A stretch of 64,000 bases of DNA, from contig NZ_JACVEG010000001.1 of NCBI RefSeq assembly GCF_014596725.1, positions 1,013,215 to 1,077,214 of the forward strand, written 5' to 3'. The notes under the pieces were generated by a model. It was not told where the DNA came from, did not search any database, and saw only the letters and a list, made by a program, of their open reading frames with translations. The first letter of the stretch is position 1; each line of letters opens with the position of its first letter. The DNA comes from Vibrio sp. Y2-5 (lineage in GTDB: Bacteria > Pseudomonadota > Gammaproteobacteria > Enterobacterales > Vibrionaceae). The translations under genes were made by a program, and so were the position numbers. Shown here piece after piece: positions 37,449-46,702 of the stretch.

Positions 37449-38219
37449 TTATTTCACTTTCTCTTTTGCCAGCAGTTGTGAAGTCACAACAAGTACCAGC
37501 GAAACAACCAACATTACGGTTGCCAGTGCGTTCACTTCCGGTGAGATACCTACTTTAACCATTGAGTAGATCTTCAATGGCAGAATTTCGTATGTCGGAC
37601 CTGTCACGAACGAACTGATAATTACGTCATCCAGAGATAGGGTAAAGCTTAATAACCAACCAGCTGCGACCGCAGGTTTAGCAAGAGGTAGAATGATTTT
37701 CTTCAATATTACCCATTCACTCGCACCCAAATCTTTTGCTGCTTCTAACATTTTTACATCGAAGCCATTAAGACGACTGAACACAGTCACAACAACAAAT
37801 GGCAGACAGAACGTAATATGAGCGATGAGTAGCGTCAAAAAGCCAAGCTTCGCGCCTAACACTAAGAATAGTGCAAGCAGCGAAATTGCCATAACGATGT
37901 CAGGAGACATCATCACAACAAACAACATACCATTAACCATGTTCTTTCCACGGAACTGGTAACGAAATAGGGCAACAGCCGTCAAACTACCAATGATAGT
38001 GGCTGCAGTCGCAGAAAAAACAGCAACGCTAATAGAGTGCCATGCCGCTTGCATTAAGCTGTCATTGTTCACTAAAGCGTGGTACCACTTGGTGGTGAAG
38101 CCACCCCATTTAATACCGAATTTGTTCGCATTAAATGAGTTTGCAATTAACACAATGATTGGTAAGTACAAAAACAAGTACACTAAGCTCATAAAGCTAA
38201 ATCTAACAACTCTTCCCAT
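37449..38219 (-). CDS. potC: Spermidine/putrescine ABC transporter permease PotC
   Basis: A 256-residue inner-membrane permease of six helices. The coupling loop EAAKDLGASEWVILKKIILP is the EAA motif that meets the ATPase. Together with PotB it forms the membrane channel. Its start codon shares a base with the potB stop, so translation is coupled. Length is close to E. coli PotC. Confidence 0.92.
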   Translation of the reverse strand: MGRVVRFSFMSLVYLFLYLPIIVLIANSFNANKFGIKWGGFTTKWYHALVNNDSLMQAAWHSISVAVFSATAATIIGSLTAVALFRYQFRGKNMVNGMLFVVMMSPDIVMAISLLALFLVLGAKLGFLTLLIAHITFCLPFVVVTVFSRLNGFDVKMLEAAKDLGASEWVILKKIILPLAKPAVAAGWLLSFTLSLDDVIISSFVTGPTYEILPLKIYSMVKVGISPEVNALATVMLVVSLVLVVTSQLLAKEKVK

Positions 38220-39079
38220 TAGTCTAGCTCCACTTTCTTATTCAACAATTTGCCAGCACGGTAATATGCGTAAAGCATGACCGCCATTGCGATGGTCAAT
38301 GCAATACTTGTTGCTGCACCAAAAGGCCAGTCGCGTGCGTTCAATACTTGGCTCTTTATCACGTTACCAATTAGCAAGTTTTTCGCGCCACCAAGTAAAT
38401 CTGAAATGTAGAACATTCCTAGGGCGGGCAGAAGAACAAGCAAACAACCGCCGATAATGCCTGGCATAGTCAGAGGCAAAATAACCTTGGTTAACGTTTG
38501 GAACTTATTCGCACCAAGATCACGAGCGGCTTCAATATATGTGTCATCCAATTTTTCGATCGCTGAATAAAGCGGAAGAATCATGAATGGCAATAAGATG
38601 TACACCAAACCAATCATTACTGCTGTTTCTGTATACATAAGACGCAGCGGAGCATCGATAAGGCCGATGCCCAACAGTGCCTTATTCAAAATACCCTGTG
38701 TGCCTAGAACAATCTTCAAGCCGTATGTACGAATTAATGAGTTTGTCCAAAACGGAACTATAACCAAAAACAGCATAATCGGACGCCATTTCTCAGGCAT
38801 CTTAGCGACGATATAAGCAAACGGATAACCGAAAATTAAACACAAAATAGTTGCTACGATCGCCATATAGAAAGAATGAAGCATTACTTTCCCATATAGC
38901 GGATCTAACAATCTTAAGTAGTTATCGAAGGTAAACGTCATCTCAATCAGATTCGCTTCGTCACGAGTTAGAAAACTCGTTCCGATAATCATCAGGTTAG
39001 GAATCAGAACAAAAAGTACTAACCAGCCAACAATTAAACTGATGATTGAAGTCTGAAGATTAAGCTTCTTGCTCATCAT
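38219..39079 (-). CDS. potB: Spermidine/putrescine ABC transporter permease PotB
   Basis: A 286-residue permease with six helices; [20 protein letters not shown] is the EAA coupling motif. It overlaps the potA end by 20 bases and potC by 1, in the usual potABC order. It works with PotC as the membrane part of the importer. Confidence 0.92.
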   Translation of the reverse strand: MMSKKLNLQTSIISLIVGWLVLFVLIPNLMIIGTSFLTRDEANLIEMTFTFDNYLRLLDPLYGKVMLHSFYMAIVATILCLIFGYPFAYIVAKMPEKWRPIMLFLVIVPFWTNSLIRTYGLKIVLGTQGILNKALLGIGLIDAPLRLMYTETAVMIGLVYILLPFMILPLYSAIEKLDDTYIEAARDLGANKFQTLTKVILPLTMPGIIGGCLLVLLPALGMFYISDLLGGAKNLLIGNVIKSQVLNARDWPFGAATSIALTIAMAVMLYAYYRAGKLLNKKVELD

Positions 39080-40175
39080 TGAGGACTACCTCCCAGCTTT
39101 CTACCCAAGTGATAGTAACTTTTTGGCCGATAGAGTGGTCAACGTCAGGATCATCTTCGTTAAAGAATTCACTAACCATAACACTCATGCCCGAATCCAG
39201 TTGTACTACGGATTCTAAAGTCATGCCTTTGTAGGTGCGATCTGTCACGTGACCAACGATGCCTCTGGTCTCTGACTCTTTGATCTCTTCGATGCGTAAA
39301 TCTTCAGGACGAAGAAGTACTTGGAGTTTGTCACCAGCATTAACAGGTTTGTCGTAATAAACCACAGATTCAACGCCTTCGATATCAACTAGAATACGTT
39401 TTTCATCAAGACGTTTAATGGTAGACGCAGAAAAAACGTTAATTTCGCCGATAAAACGAGCAACAAATAGGTTCTTAGGCTCTTCGTAAATTTCACGTGG
39501 CGAACCATCTTGTTCGATATTACCGTCACGCATAACGATGATGCGGTCAGACATTGACAAGGCTTCTTCTTGGTCGTGAGTTACAAAAATAAAGGTGATG
39601 CCAAGTTGACGCTGTAAATGCTTAAGTTCGCTTTGCATCTGCTTACGCAATTTGTAATCAAGAGCAGAAAGAGATTCATCTAACAGAAGTACTTTTGGTT
39701 TATTCACAACTGCGCGCGCAATAGCGATACGTTGTTGTTGACCACCCGAAAGTTGGTGCGGCTTACGTTGCGCCATTTGTTCCAAACGAACCATGCGCAA
39801 TGCTTCCATTACTCGAGGTTCGATATCATTGGCAGGTACTTTTTGCATACGCAGACCAAACGCTACGTTTTCAAAAACCGTCATGTGTGGGAACAGAGCG
39901 TAACTTTGGAATACGGTATTGACGTGTCGTTGCTCAGCAGGAACTTGAGTAACGTCTTGACTATCCAGTAGAATCTGACCGCTATCAGTAGATTCAAAAC
40001 CTGCTATCATTCTTAAAACGGTAGTTTTACCACACCCTGATGGGCCAAGAATGGTTAGGAATTCACCATGATTAACATCTAACTGCAAGTTTCCAATGAT
40101 CTGTTTACCATCAAAACTTTTACTGATACCAGATAGTCTAACAACTGGTTTTCCTACTGAATTTGGTTTGTTCAA
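39060..40175 (-). CDS. potA: Spermidine/putrescine ABC transporter ATPase PotA
   Basis: A 371-residue ATPase. Walker A is [15 protein letters not shown], the signature [15 protein letters not shown], Walker [13 protein letters not shown], and the C-terminal regulatory TOBE region follows from about residue 240. The first codon is TTG at 40175, after GGAGAAAGACAGACG; no ATG lies nearby that would keep the N-terminal beta-strand, so TTG is accepted. First gene of the polyamine uptake operon. Confidence 0.92.
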   Translation of the reverse strand: MNKPNSVGKPVVRLSGISKSFDGKQIIGNLQLDVNHGEFLTILGPSGCGKTTVLRMIAGFESTDSGQILLDSQDVTQVPAEQRHVNTVFQSYALFPHMTVFENVAFGLRMQKVPANDIEPRVMEALRMVRLEQMAQRKPHQLSGGQQQRIAIARAVVNKPKVLLLDESLSALDYKLRKQMQSELKHLQRQLGITFIFVTHDQEEALSMSDRIIVMRDGNIEQDGSPREIYEEPKNLFVARFIGEINVFSASTIKRLDEKRILVDIEGVESVVYYDKPVNAGDKLQVLLRPEDLRIEEIKESETRGIVGHVTDRTYKGMTLESVVQLDSGMSVMVSEFFNEDDPDVDHSIGQKVTITWVESWEVVLNDEQEA

Positions 40176-40536
40176 CGTCTGTCTTTCTCCACCCTGATCC
40201 GAAGATAAGTTAACTAGAAGGTGTAAACTATCTACTTGTTGGACCTGTTAAATAAGTACAAATTAGTGGCGCATGATAATCACGAAAAAGGCGATCTCAA
40301 AGAGTTTTCTTATCTTGAAACACAAAAAGTTTTGCAGTTAAAAGCAAACTTTCATTAACATCCAGCTTGTAATAACTATCAATGCTTTCAGTTGGTTAAT
40401 TATCAACCATATTAATAGGAAAGCAAGACGCAAAACGAGATTCGATTTTAGACTCGGGTGCATTTCAGTATAATGAATCAAAATTTCTGTTGTCATATTG
40501 CTAACCCAAATATGACTCGCCAACTTAGGGCATTTT
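40176..40536. promoter_or_regulatory. Divergent promoter region of potA and the envelope operon
   Basis: A 361-base AT-rich region. On the plus strand TATAAT at 40469-40474 is a perfect -10, with only a weak -35 near 40447; it would serve the gene at 40537. The potA promoter is not obvious. No small gene is seen. Confidence 0.45.
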
Positions 40537-41337
40537 ATGAACAAGGATATAGAGAGAGATTTCAACGTAGGTGGTACTGTAGAGCAAGCGCTGTCAGGCC
40601 AATACCAACTGAAAGTTGGTGAGGTTCTGAAAGAGTCTTGGGATACAACACTAAAGCATTTTGTCTCTTTTTCCCCAGCAATCGTAGTAATGATTGCCAT
40701 ACAAATTGCAATATTTTTCGTCGCACTGAAGCTTCAGCTTGGTGATCCTTCTGCAATTATTACTGCGTTAGAGCAAGGTTCTAATTTCCCTGAGGGGATG
40801 ATTGAGGCAATTTTCATTGCTAACTTTAGTTACGAAGTTGTCAGTGCGCCTATTTTTGCGGGCGTGAGTCTGATGGCGATGAGCCATGCTGCCGGCTTAA
40901 AAACGAAAACTCGACACATTAGTAAAGGTCTACAGTTTACTATCCCTGTTATCTTGGCTACGTTAGTCGGGTTGGTGCTTCAAGGAATCGCAGGAATGAT
41001 TTTTCCTTTGCTTTCTATGTATCTTTCTATCGCTTTTAGTAACTCTATCTTACTGATTTGTGAGAAGAGAGTCCCACCTATGCAATCGTTGTTTCTATCA
41101 CTTCGTGCAGCAAATAAAAAGCTTTTGCCCCTCGCATCGCTTTACTTAATTGTGATGATTATGTTTGTAGCAGCTGCGCTCATGTACGGAATAGGCTTGA
41201 TTTTTGTTGTTCCGTTTTTCTTCCACTTAAAAGGAATTATTTACCGCAACATGTTTGGGGTACGTTTAAAGATCATCACTACCAGTAAAGATAATGATGA
41301 CAATCAGGATAATAACTCTCAGGTATTCAATGCATAA
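40537..41337 (+). CDS. Uncharacterised multi-pass membrane protein
   Basis: A 266-residue inner-membrane protein with about six helices, a charged N-terminus (about 40 residues) and an Asn/Asp-rich cytoplasmic-like tail. I do not recognise a named family; the pattern resembles integral membrane proteins of the YciC or DUF975 type. Its stop overlaps the start of the Bax-like gene by 8 bases, so they are co-translated. The genetic link to a glucosaminidase suggests an envelope role, as an inference. Confidence 0.65.
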   Translation: MNKDIERDFNVGGTVEQALSGQYQLKVGEVLKESWDTTLKHFVSFSPAIVVMIAIQIAIFFVALKLQLGDPSAIITALEQGSNFPEGMIEAIFIANFSYEVVSAPIFAGVSLMAMSHAAGLKTKTRHISKGLQFTIPVILATLVGLVLQGIAGMIFPLLSMYLSIAFSNSILLICEKRVPPMQSLFLSLRAANKKLLPLASLYLIVMIMFVAAALMYGIGLIFVVPFFFHLKGIIYRNMFGVRLKIITTSKDNDDNQDNNSQVFNA

Positions 41338-42127
41338 ATTTTTTCAAGTTACCGTTTTGGGCGGAATATTCGCAGTTGCTGGTTGGGGCTATTACAATTT
41401 TGAAAGCCAAAAAAGCCTGACTGAATCTGTTGTTAATAAAGGTAAAGCAGTTTCAAAGGCACCAGACTTTACTGCTTATACCGATGTGAATGAGAAAAAA
41501 CACGCATTCTTCTCATACCTAAAACCTGGGATTGCTTTAGAAAACCAACGAATAGAAAAAGAAAGAGAAAGGCTGATTCGTCTTAAAGAGCATCTTGAAT
41601 CTGGTTCAATGGCTGACTCTGACATCGACGATGCGAAACACCTCTCTCGACTCTATCAGGTTGAAATGCAAGGTGGAGTAGTCACTGCCGATTGGATAGA
41701 CAACATGCTGCATAGAGTCGATGTCATTCCTGAAGCTTTAGTACTCACGCAAGCCGCAAATGAGTCTGCTTGGGGCACATCACGATTTGCTCGCACGGCA
41801 AAAAACTATTTTGGCCAATGGTGTTATAGCAAAGGATGCGGAGTGGTTCCGTTACAGCGTAGCGAGGGGATGACTCATGAAGTGGCAAAATTCAAGTCTG
41901 TTCAGGAGTCTATTCATCGTTATTTTATGAATGTGAATAGAAACCAAGCTTACTTTGACTTGCGCGAAATCCGTTTCCAACTTCGAGAAGACGGCGCGGA
42001 TTTATTGAGTATGAGTAGTGCAATGGAAATGAGTAATGGCTTAACGAAATATTCTGAAAGAGGTGAAGACTACATTCAGGATTTACAGGCCATGATGCGT
42101 CATAACGAACAATTTTGGACAAATTAA
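41330..42127 (+). CDS. Bax-like glucosaminidase domain protein
   Basis: A 265-residue protein with an N-terminal signal anchor (FFQVTVLGGIFAVAGWGYY), a charged coiled linker and a GH73-type glucosaminidase domain, as in E. coli Bax. The motif TQAANESAWGTSRFA holds the expected catalytic glutamate; NYFGQWCYSKGCG follows. It probably cuts peptidoglycan glycan strands from the periplasmic face. AGG lies just before ATG 41330, within the previous gene, and its stop shares a base with the next start. Confidence 0.85.
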   Translation: MHKFFQVTVLGGIFAVAGWGYYNFESQKSLTESVVNKGKAVSKAPDFTAYTDVNEKKHAFFSYLKPGIALENQRIEKERERLIRLKEHLESGSMADSDIDDAKHLSRLYQVEMQGGVVTADWIDNMLHRVDVIPEALVLTQAANESAWGTSRFARTAKNYFGQWCYSKGCGVVPLQRSEGMTHEVAKFKSVQESIHRYFMNVNRNQAYFDLREIRFQLREDGADLLSMSSAMEMSNGLTKYSERGEDYIQDLQAMMRHNEQFWTN

Positions 42128-42786
42128 TGAAAGGAATTACCTCGTTAGCCTTAGGGCTAATTTGTGCCAGCTTTTCTATCAATGCTGTCGCTCAAGAATA
42201 CATGTTTACTTATAGCAAACTGTATTCATCTATTAAAAACAACAACAAACCTGAATACCCAGATGTAAAAGTCGGTGTTTTTTTCGTCAATGCTGATACC
42301 AAAAAGCTATGCACGATTGAAAAAGCATGGATGGAGAAAGAAAAGCATTACGAACTGGTTCCTAGCAGCAACATCCATGAACTTCTGCTACCTATTGATG
42401 AAAACCTTAAACAAGCGAACCCACTAGTGTTTGTTGATACTCCGCAGGATTTTCGTTGTGATTTTTCCCTAGTCGTAATGACAAAATCCGCTCTATCTGG
42501 GCAAGTTCCGTATGCTGACGTAGAAAAATTGCTTCCACAGATGCAGGAAATGCTCGAATCGTTAGGCGGTATGTTCTCTAGTTGGTTCACACCTGAAGTT
42601 GAAGGTGTGACATTAGAGTTTGCGAACAACTTGAATGGCTTCATCCAGTTAAGTAACGGTTCAGACGTTGAAATAGTGAATGGCAAAGCTCAGGTATCTT
42701 TATCGCAGATTGGAAAAGATGGGTGGATGAAACTCCCCGAAGAAACCACCCGAGTTCTGCCATATTTACCAACGGCAAAAAAATGA
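42127..42786 (+). CDS. DUF2987 domain protein, periplasmic
   Basis: A 219-residue protein with a signal peptide (MKGITSLALGLICASFSINA, cut near AVAQ) and then EYMFTYSKLYSSIKNN, what I recall as the start of DUF2987 (PF11205). Its ATG overlaps the Bax-like stop in TAATG. It has no lipobox or catalytic motif by eye. Function unknown; association with the Bax-like enzyme suggests cell-wall work. Confidence 0.75.
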   Translation: MKGITSLALGLICASFSINAVAQEYMFTYSKLYSSIKNNNKPEYPDVKVGVFFVNADTKKLCTIEKAWMEKEKHYELVPSSNIHELLLPIDENLKQANPLVFVDTPQDFRCDFSLVVMTKSALSGQVPYADVEKLLPQMQEMLESLGGMFSSWFTPEVEGVTLEFANNLNGFIQLSNGSDVEIVNGKAQVSLSQIGKDGWMKLPEETTRVLPYLPTAKK

Positions 42787-42790
42787 CATC

Positions 42791-42819
42791 AAAAAGGCTG
42801 CAATTTATGCAGCCTTTTT
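42791..42819. terminator. Bidirectional terminator between the DUF2987 gene and ttcA
   Basis: AAAAAGGCTGCA pairs perfectly with TGCAGCCTTTTT around ATTTA. Confidence 0.92.
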
Positions 42820-42851
42820 ACTCTCTGTACACCTGTATCAGGTATCAGGTA

Positions 42852-43784
42852 TCAGACGTTAGTCACGTCCAATTTCAAGCTTGGATCAAATTCCATTACG
42901 CTATCTTCGTCCTGAATTGGCATTGCCGGAATATCTTCCTTATCAAAACCAATATCGCCACCGTTAATCACACCAGACTCACTGTTAATAGATTTAAAAT
43001 CAAACAGTTCGAAATCAGCTAAGTGACTAGGCACGACATTTTGCATAGCGCGGAACATAGACTCAATTCGACCAGGGAATTGCTTATCCCAAGTATTCAG
43101 CATCTGCTTAATATTCTGGCGCTGTAGGTTTGGCTGTGAGCCACACAGGTTGCACGGAATAATAGGGTAGTCACGCATGCTTGCGTACTTGATGATATCT
43201 TTCTCACGGCAATATGCCAGAGGACGGATTACCACGTGTTCACCGTTGTCAGAAACAAGCTTAGGTGGCATACCTTTCATTTTTCCGCCATAGAACATGT
43301 TGAGGAACAAGGTCTCAAGAATGTCGTCTCTATGGTGCCCAAGTGCAATTTTAGTCGCACCTAATTCTTTAGCCGTGCGGTACAAAATACCACGGCGTAA
43401 ACGCGAGCAAAGGGAACAGGTTGTTTTACCTTCAGGGACTTTATCCTTCACGATTGAGTAGGTGTCTTCTTCTACAATTTTATACTCAACGCCAAGCTGC
43501 TCTAAATACGCAGGTAGAATGTGCTCTGGGAAACCAGGCTGCTTCTGATCAAGGTTTACTGCTACCAACTCAAAAGAGACAGGTGCGCTCTTTTGTAAGC
43601 TCATTAAGATTTCAAGCATAGTAAAGCTATCTTTGCCGCCAGATAGACAGACCATGATACGGTCGCCATCTTCAATCATGTTGAAATCAGCGATTGCTTG
43701 GCCTGTATTACGACGAATACGCTTTTGCAATTTGTTGAAATTGTATTGTTGAGCTTTGGTTAGCTCTTGAGTTTGCTCAGTCAT
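42852..43784 (-). CDS. ttcA: tRNA 2-thiocytidine synthetase
   Basis: A 310-residue enzyme that thiolates cytidine 32 of certain tRNAs using ATP and an iron-sulfur cluster. The PP-loop is [14 protein letters not shown]. The cluster cysteines are [10 protein letters not shown] and, later, [26 protein letters not shown] is another family mark. Length equals that of E. coli TtcA. It precedes uspE and fnr in the same direction. Confidence 0.95.
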   Translation of the reverse strand: MTEQTQELTKAQQYNFNKLQKRIRRNTGQAIADFNMIEDGDRIMVCLSGGKDSFTMLEILMSLQKSAPVSFELVAVNLDQKQPGFPEHILPAYLEQLGVEYKIVEEDTYSIVKDKVPEGKTTCSLCSRLRRGILYRTAKELGATKIALGHHRDDILETLFLNMFYGGKMKGMPPKLVSDNGEHVVIRPLAYCREKDIIKYASMRDYPIIPCNLCGSQPNLQRQNIKQMLNTWDKQFPGRIESMFRAMQNVVPSHLADFELFDFKSINSESGVINGGDIGFDKEDIPAMPIQDEDSVMEFDPSLKLDVTNV

Positions 43785-43877
43785 CAGGTTGCAGTCTTTA
43801 ATCTTAGAAACAAAATGAAGTGCGTATGATACGGATAAATGAACGATATGCCAGAGTTAAGCGTTCAAGCACAAAAA

Positions 43878-43906
43878 AAAGTCCCTAGACTTCGTTTAGG
43901 GACTTT
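43878..43906 (-). terminator. Terminator after uspE
   Basis: AAAGTCCCTA pairs with TAGGGACTTT around a loop of 9; the A-run on the left is a U-tract on the minus strand. Confidence 0.88.
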
Positions 43907-43923
43907 ATGACGTTTGCAGATTG

Positions 43924-44871
43924 TTATGAAGCAATGGTTGGATCAAGTGGGCTAACATACCCTTTAGGTTTTAGTGCCATAACATCACAGTTAATTTTAT
44001 CAATCACTTGCTCAGCAGTATTACCTATAAACACTGCAGACAAACCTGTTCGACCAGTCGTGCCTAAGATAACCATCGCAGCATTGAGCTTTTCAGCCGC
44101 TTGAGGAATGACATCTTCAGGTAAACCTTGTTGAACGAGTGTGTGTTCTTCATCTATACCATGCTTCTGACGTAACGCCTTCATGGCAGTTAAATGGTGC
44201 CCACGTACAGCATCTGTGTAGGTTGTCGGGTCAAACTCCGGCAGTTCGATTGTGATATTTGCTGGAGTAACAGGATAAGCGTTAACCAAATATGGGGTTG
44301 TTCCTAAACGTTCAGATATATTTAAAAGCTGCTCGACCATTCTGTCATTAAGATCTAAGTGTGTTTCAACTTCAGAACCGACATGGACAGATGCAAGAAT
44401 GTTCGCATTCTCTGGCCAATCTGAATTCTTAACTAACAAGACCGGAATAGGGCATTTACGGAGTAGATGCCAATCAGTAGGAGTGAAGATCACTGACTCC
44501 AAAACGTCATGCTTACGAGTACTTTTGATTAATATATCGTGCTCACCAGCAAATACCTCACCGATGATTGCTTCATAAGGACGATTATGCCAGACGACTT
44601 TAACATCAAAAATGATCGATTCTTTGATGTATGGCTCTGCGACTTTCTTCATCCACTGTTCGCGCTGATGGATAACACCACGTCTCATAGCATCTCGTTC
44701 TTCACCAGATAACATGGATGTCATGTCATAGGAGAAGTCATAGATAGATAGAAAAAACGTTATATGACTTGTTGAGCGACTTTTCTTAGCTAATTGAATA
44801 GCTCGGGCTAAAGCGGGTTGTTCATCATGATTTATATCAGCTACAACCAAAATTTTGTTGTAAATACTCAT
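43924..44871 (-). CDS. uspE: Universal stress protein E
   Basis: A 315-residue tandem UspA-domain protein. The first domain begins YNKILVVADINHDEQPALAR; the second ends with VILGTTGRTGLSAVFIGNTA, the ATP-binding-like loop of the Usp family. AAGGAG precedes the ATG. It follows fnr on the same strand, the same neighbours as in E. coli. Usp proteins respond to starvation and stress; the exact activity is not defined. Confidence 0.92.
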   Translation of the reverse strand: MSIYNKILVVADINHDEQPALARAIQLAKKSRSTSHITFFLSIYDFSYDMTSMLSGEERDAMRRGVIHQREQWMKKVAEPYIKESIIFDVKVVWHNRPYEAIIGEVFAGEHDILIKSTRKHDVLESVIFTPTDWHLLRKCPIPVLLVKNSDWPENANILASVHVGSEVETHLDLNDRMVEQLLNISERLGTTPYLVNAYPVTPANITIELPEFDPTTYTDAVRGHHLTAMKALRQKHGIDEEHTLVQQGLPEDVIPQAAEKLNAAMVILGTTGRTGLSAVFIGNTAEQVIDKINCDVMALKPKGYVSPLDPTIAS

Positions 44872-44964
44872 AACAAACTCCTTATCGTTTCGGAGATTTC
44901 TTGTTTAAGAGTAGCTTAGAAGTTGCGAGAGGTTTAGCAAAAAAAGAGGGATTATAGAAGAAGT

Positions 44965-44994
44965 ATGACGTAGCTCATTATTGAGCTACGTCAT
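44965..44994 (-). terminator. Perfect inverted repeat after fnr
   Basis: ATGACGTAGCTCA pairs perfectly with TGAGCTACGTCAT around TTAT, just below the fnr stop. On the minus strand it is followed by a moderate T-rich stretch (ACTTCTTC), so it is likely the fnr terminator. Confidence 0.75.
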
Positions 44995-45000
44995 TGATGT

Positions 45001-45753
45001 TTATTTACTTTCTTTAGAGACGCCAGCCAATTCCATCAAAGCATCATGATTGATAATAGTGATGTATTTGCCTTTTACACTCAGGATTTCTGATTTTTGG
45101 AAACGGCCAAGTAGGCGACTAATTGTTTCAACAGTCAGTCCTAAGTAGTTACCGATATCACCACGAGTCATGGTTAATCGGAATTCTCTTGGACTAAAAC
45201 CACGTTGAGAAAAACGAGTAGAAAGGTTGAACAAGAAAGCCGCTAGACGTTCTTCAGCGTTCTTCTTAGATAACAGGAGAATCATCTCTTGGTCGCCCTT
45301 AATTTCATTACTCATTAAGCGCATAATTTGTTGGCGAAGTTTAGGCATTTTGCCTGAAAGGTCATCTAAGATTTCGTAAGGAATTTCACAAACCATAGAA
45401 GTCTCAAGCGCTTGAGCAAAACTAGGGTGTGCATCACCGGTAATTGCATCAAAACCGACTAGATCACCAGCAAGATGGAAAGCTGTAATCTGTTCGTCAC
45501 CTTGTTCAGTAATGGTATAGCTTTTGATCGTGCCTGAACGAATTGCGTATAAAGACTTCAGCTCGTCACCAGCTTTAAATAGTTCCTGACCTTTTTGAAT
45601 TGGCTTTTTTCGCTCAATAATTTGGTCAAGTTGATCCAATTCAGACTCGTTTAGAGTGAATGGAATACATAGTTGGCTAATACTACAATCTTGACAGTGA
45701 ATTGCACATCCACCAGATTGAATTCGCTTCGCAGCAGGCTTTTCCGAAATCAT
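45001..45753 (-). CDS. fnr: FNR oxygen-responsive transcriptional regulator
   Basis: A 250-residue CRP/FNR-family regulator. The N-terminal cysteines [14 protein letters not shown] and Cys near residue 125 (SMVCEIP) bind the oxygen-sensitive 4Fe-4S cluster. A cyclic-nucleotide-type fold follows, and the helix-turn-helix reads [21 protein letters not shown], with the E-SR contact residues of FNR. It controls anaerobic genes; the neighbouring cbb3 oxidase genes are likely targets. A perfect FNR site lies 17 bases before its start. Confidence 0.95.
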   Translation of the reverse strand: MISEKPAAKRIQSGGCAIHCQDCSISQLCIPFTLNESELDQLDQIIERKKPIQKGQELFKAGDELKSLYAIRSGTIKSYTITEQGDEQITAFHLAGDLVGFDAITGDAHPSFAQALETSMVCEIPYEILDDLSGKMPKLRQQIMRLMSNEIKGDQEMILLLSKKNAEERLAAFLFNLSTRFSQRGFSPREFRLTMTRGDIGNYLGLTVETISRLLGRFQKSEILSVKGKYITIINHDALMELAGVSKESK

Positions 45754-45769
45754 AACGACCTTTCACTAA

Positions 45770-45783
45770 TTGATTTACATCAA
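45770..45783. promoter_or_regulatory. FNR box at the fnr promoter
   Basis: TTGATTTACATCAA is an exact match to TTGAT-N4-ATCAA. Being only 17 bases from the ATG, it probably overlaps the core promoter and mediates negative autoregulation, as in E. coli. Confidence 0.88.
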
Positions 45784-45843
45784 TATTTTAGCATCCCTTC
45801 ACACTAAAGGATAGTTAAAAAAATCATTTTGCTAATCAATCAT

Positions 45844-46521
45844 CTAACTAAGATTAACCAGCATATTAATCGCGCTGTAACCGGTATATATGCCGTAACA
45901 AATGATTGAAATTGCAGCAATAGTCCTAAAAGTAGGTGATTGCTGTAACTGCTTAATCTGTGTTGCTCCAAATCCAACAAGTAACATAGATGGCAAGGTT
46001 CCAAGGCCGAATGCCCCCATAATCAGAGCTCCCTCAGCGGTACTACCGGAAACAGCCGCCCACGTTAGCGCAGAGTAAACTAAACCGCAAGGTAGCCACC
46101 CCCAGATAATTCCAAAAGGTAGAGCGTGCCAGCTTTTTTTTAATGGAAGAAGTTTTCGCCCCAAAGGAGAAATGAATTTCCATATGCCAGTACCGAGCTT
46201 TTCTAATTTGAGTAGACCAAACCACCAACGACCGACATACAAACCGAGAATAACCATCATAACTGCTGACAAAATTCTCAGCCAAATTAGTGAATGATTG
46301 AGTGTCGATATTTGCGTTAATGTTGTGGCTAACCCACCAATCAGTGCGCCAAAAACGCAGTAACTGAAAATACGCCCAACATTATAAAATAGGATGGGTA
46401 GAATCGATTTATTAGATCCTTGACCAATACTCAGCAGGCTACCTAAACCACCACACATTCCAACACAATGGCCAGTACCTAATAGCCCAACAAAAAAAGC
46501 GCCAACGAAATCAGCGTTCAT
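45844..46521 (-). CDS. TauE/SafE-type membrane protein linked to cbb3 oxidase genes
   Basis: A 225-residue membrane protein with about six helices. The motif GTGHCVGMCGG near residue 15 and IWGWLPCGLVYSALTWAA near 140 are marks of the sulfite exporter TauE/SafE-like family next to ccoS. These cysteine and histidine motifs suggest a copper-related task in oxidase assembly, as an inference. It overlaps ccoS by 11 bases. Confidence 0.8.
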   Translation of the reverse strand: MNADFVGAFFVGLLGTGHCVGMCGGLGSLLSIGQGSNKSILPILFYNVGRIFSYCVFGALIGGLATTLTQISTLNHSLIWLRILSAVMMVILGLYVGRWWFGLLKLEKLGTGIWKFISPLGRKLLPLKKSWHALPFGIIWGWLPCGLVYSALTWAAVSGSTAEGALIMGAFGLGTLPSMLLVGFGATQIKQLQQSPTFRTIAAISIICYGIYTGYSAINMLVNLS

Positions 46522-46702
46522 CTTTCTTTTCGTTATCAGAAGGACTCTTTGGCGTTAAATGCTCATCCTCATCAAATAAGATATTGTGACCTTGGCGTTC
46601 TAGATCTTCGAACTGATCACTTTTGACCGCCCATAAAAAGATGGCAACTGCTACGGCCACAATGACTATCGCGATGGGAATTAAAATATACAAGCTTTCC
46701 AT
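46511..46702 (-). CDS. ccoS: cbb3-type oxidase assembly protein CcoS
   Basis: A 63-residue protein with one N-terminal helix (YILIPIAIVIVAVAVAIFLW) and then AVKSDQFEDLERQGHNILFDED, the CcoS signature. It is needed for cofactor insertion into the cbb3 oxidase. Its start is directly adjacent to the ccoI stop. Confidence 0.9.
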   Translation of the reverse strand: MESLYILIPIAIVIVAVAVAIFLWAVKSDQFEDLERQGHNILFDEDEHLTPKSPSDNEKKDER

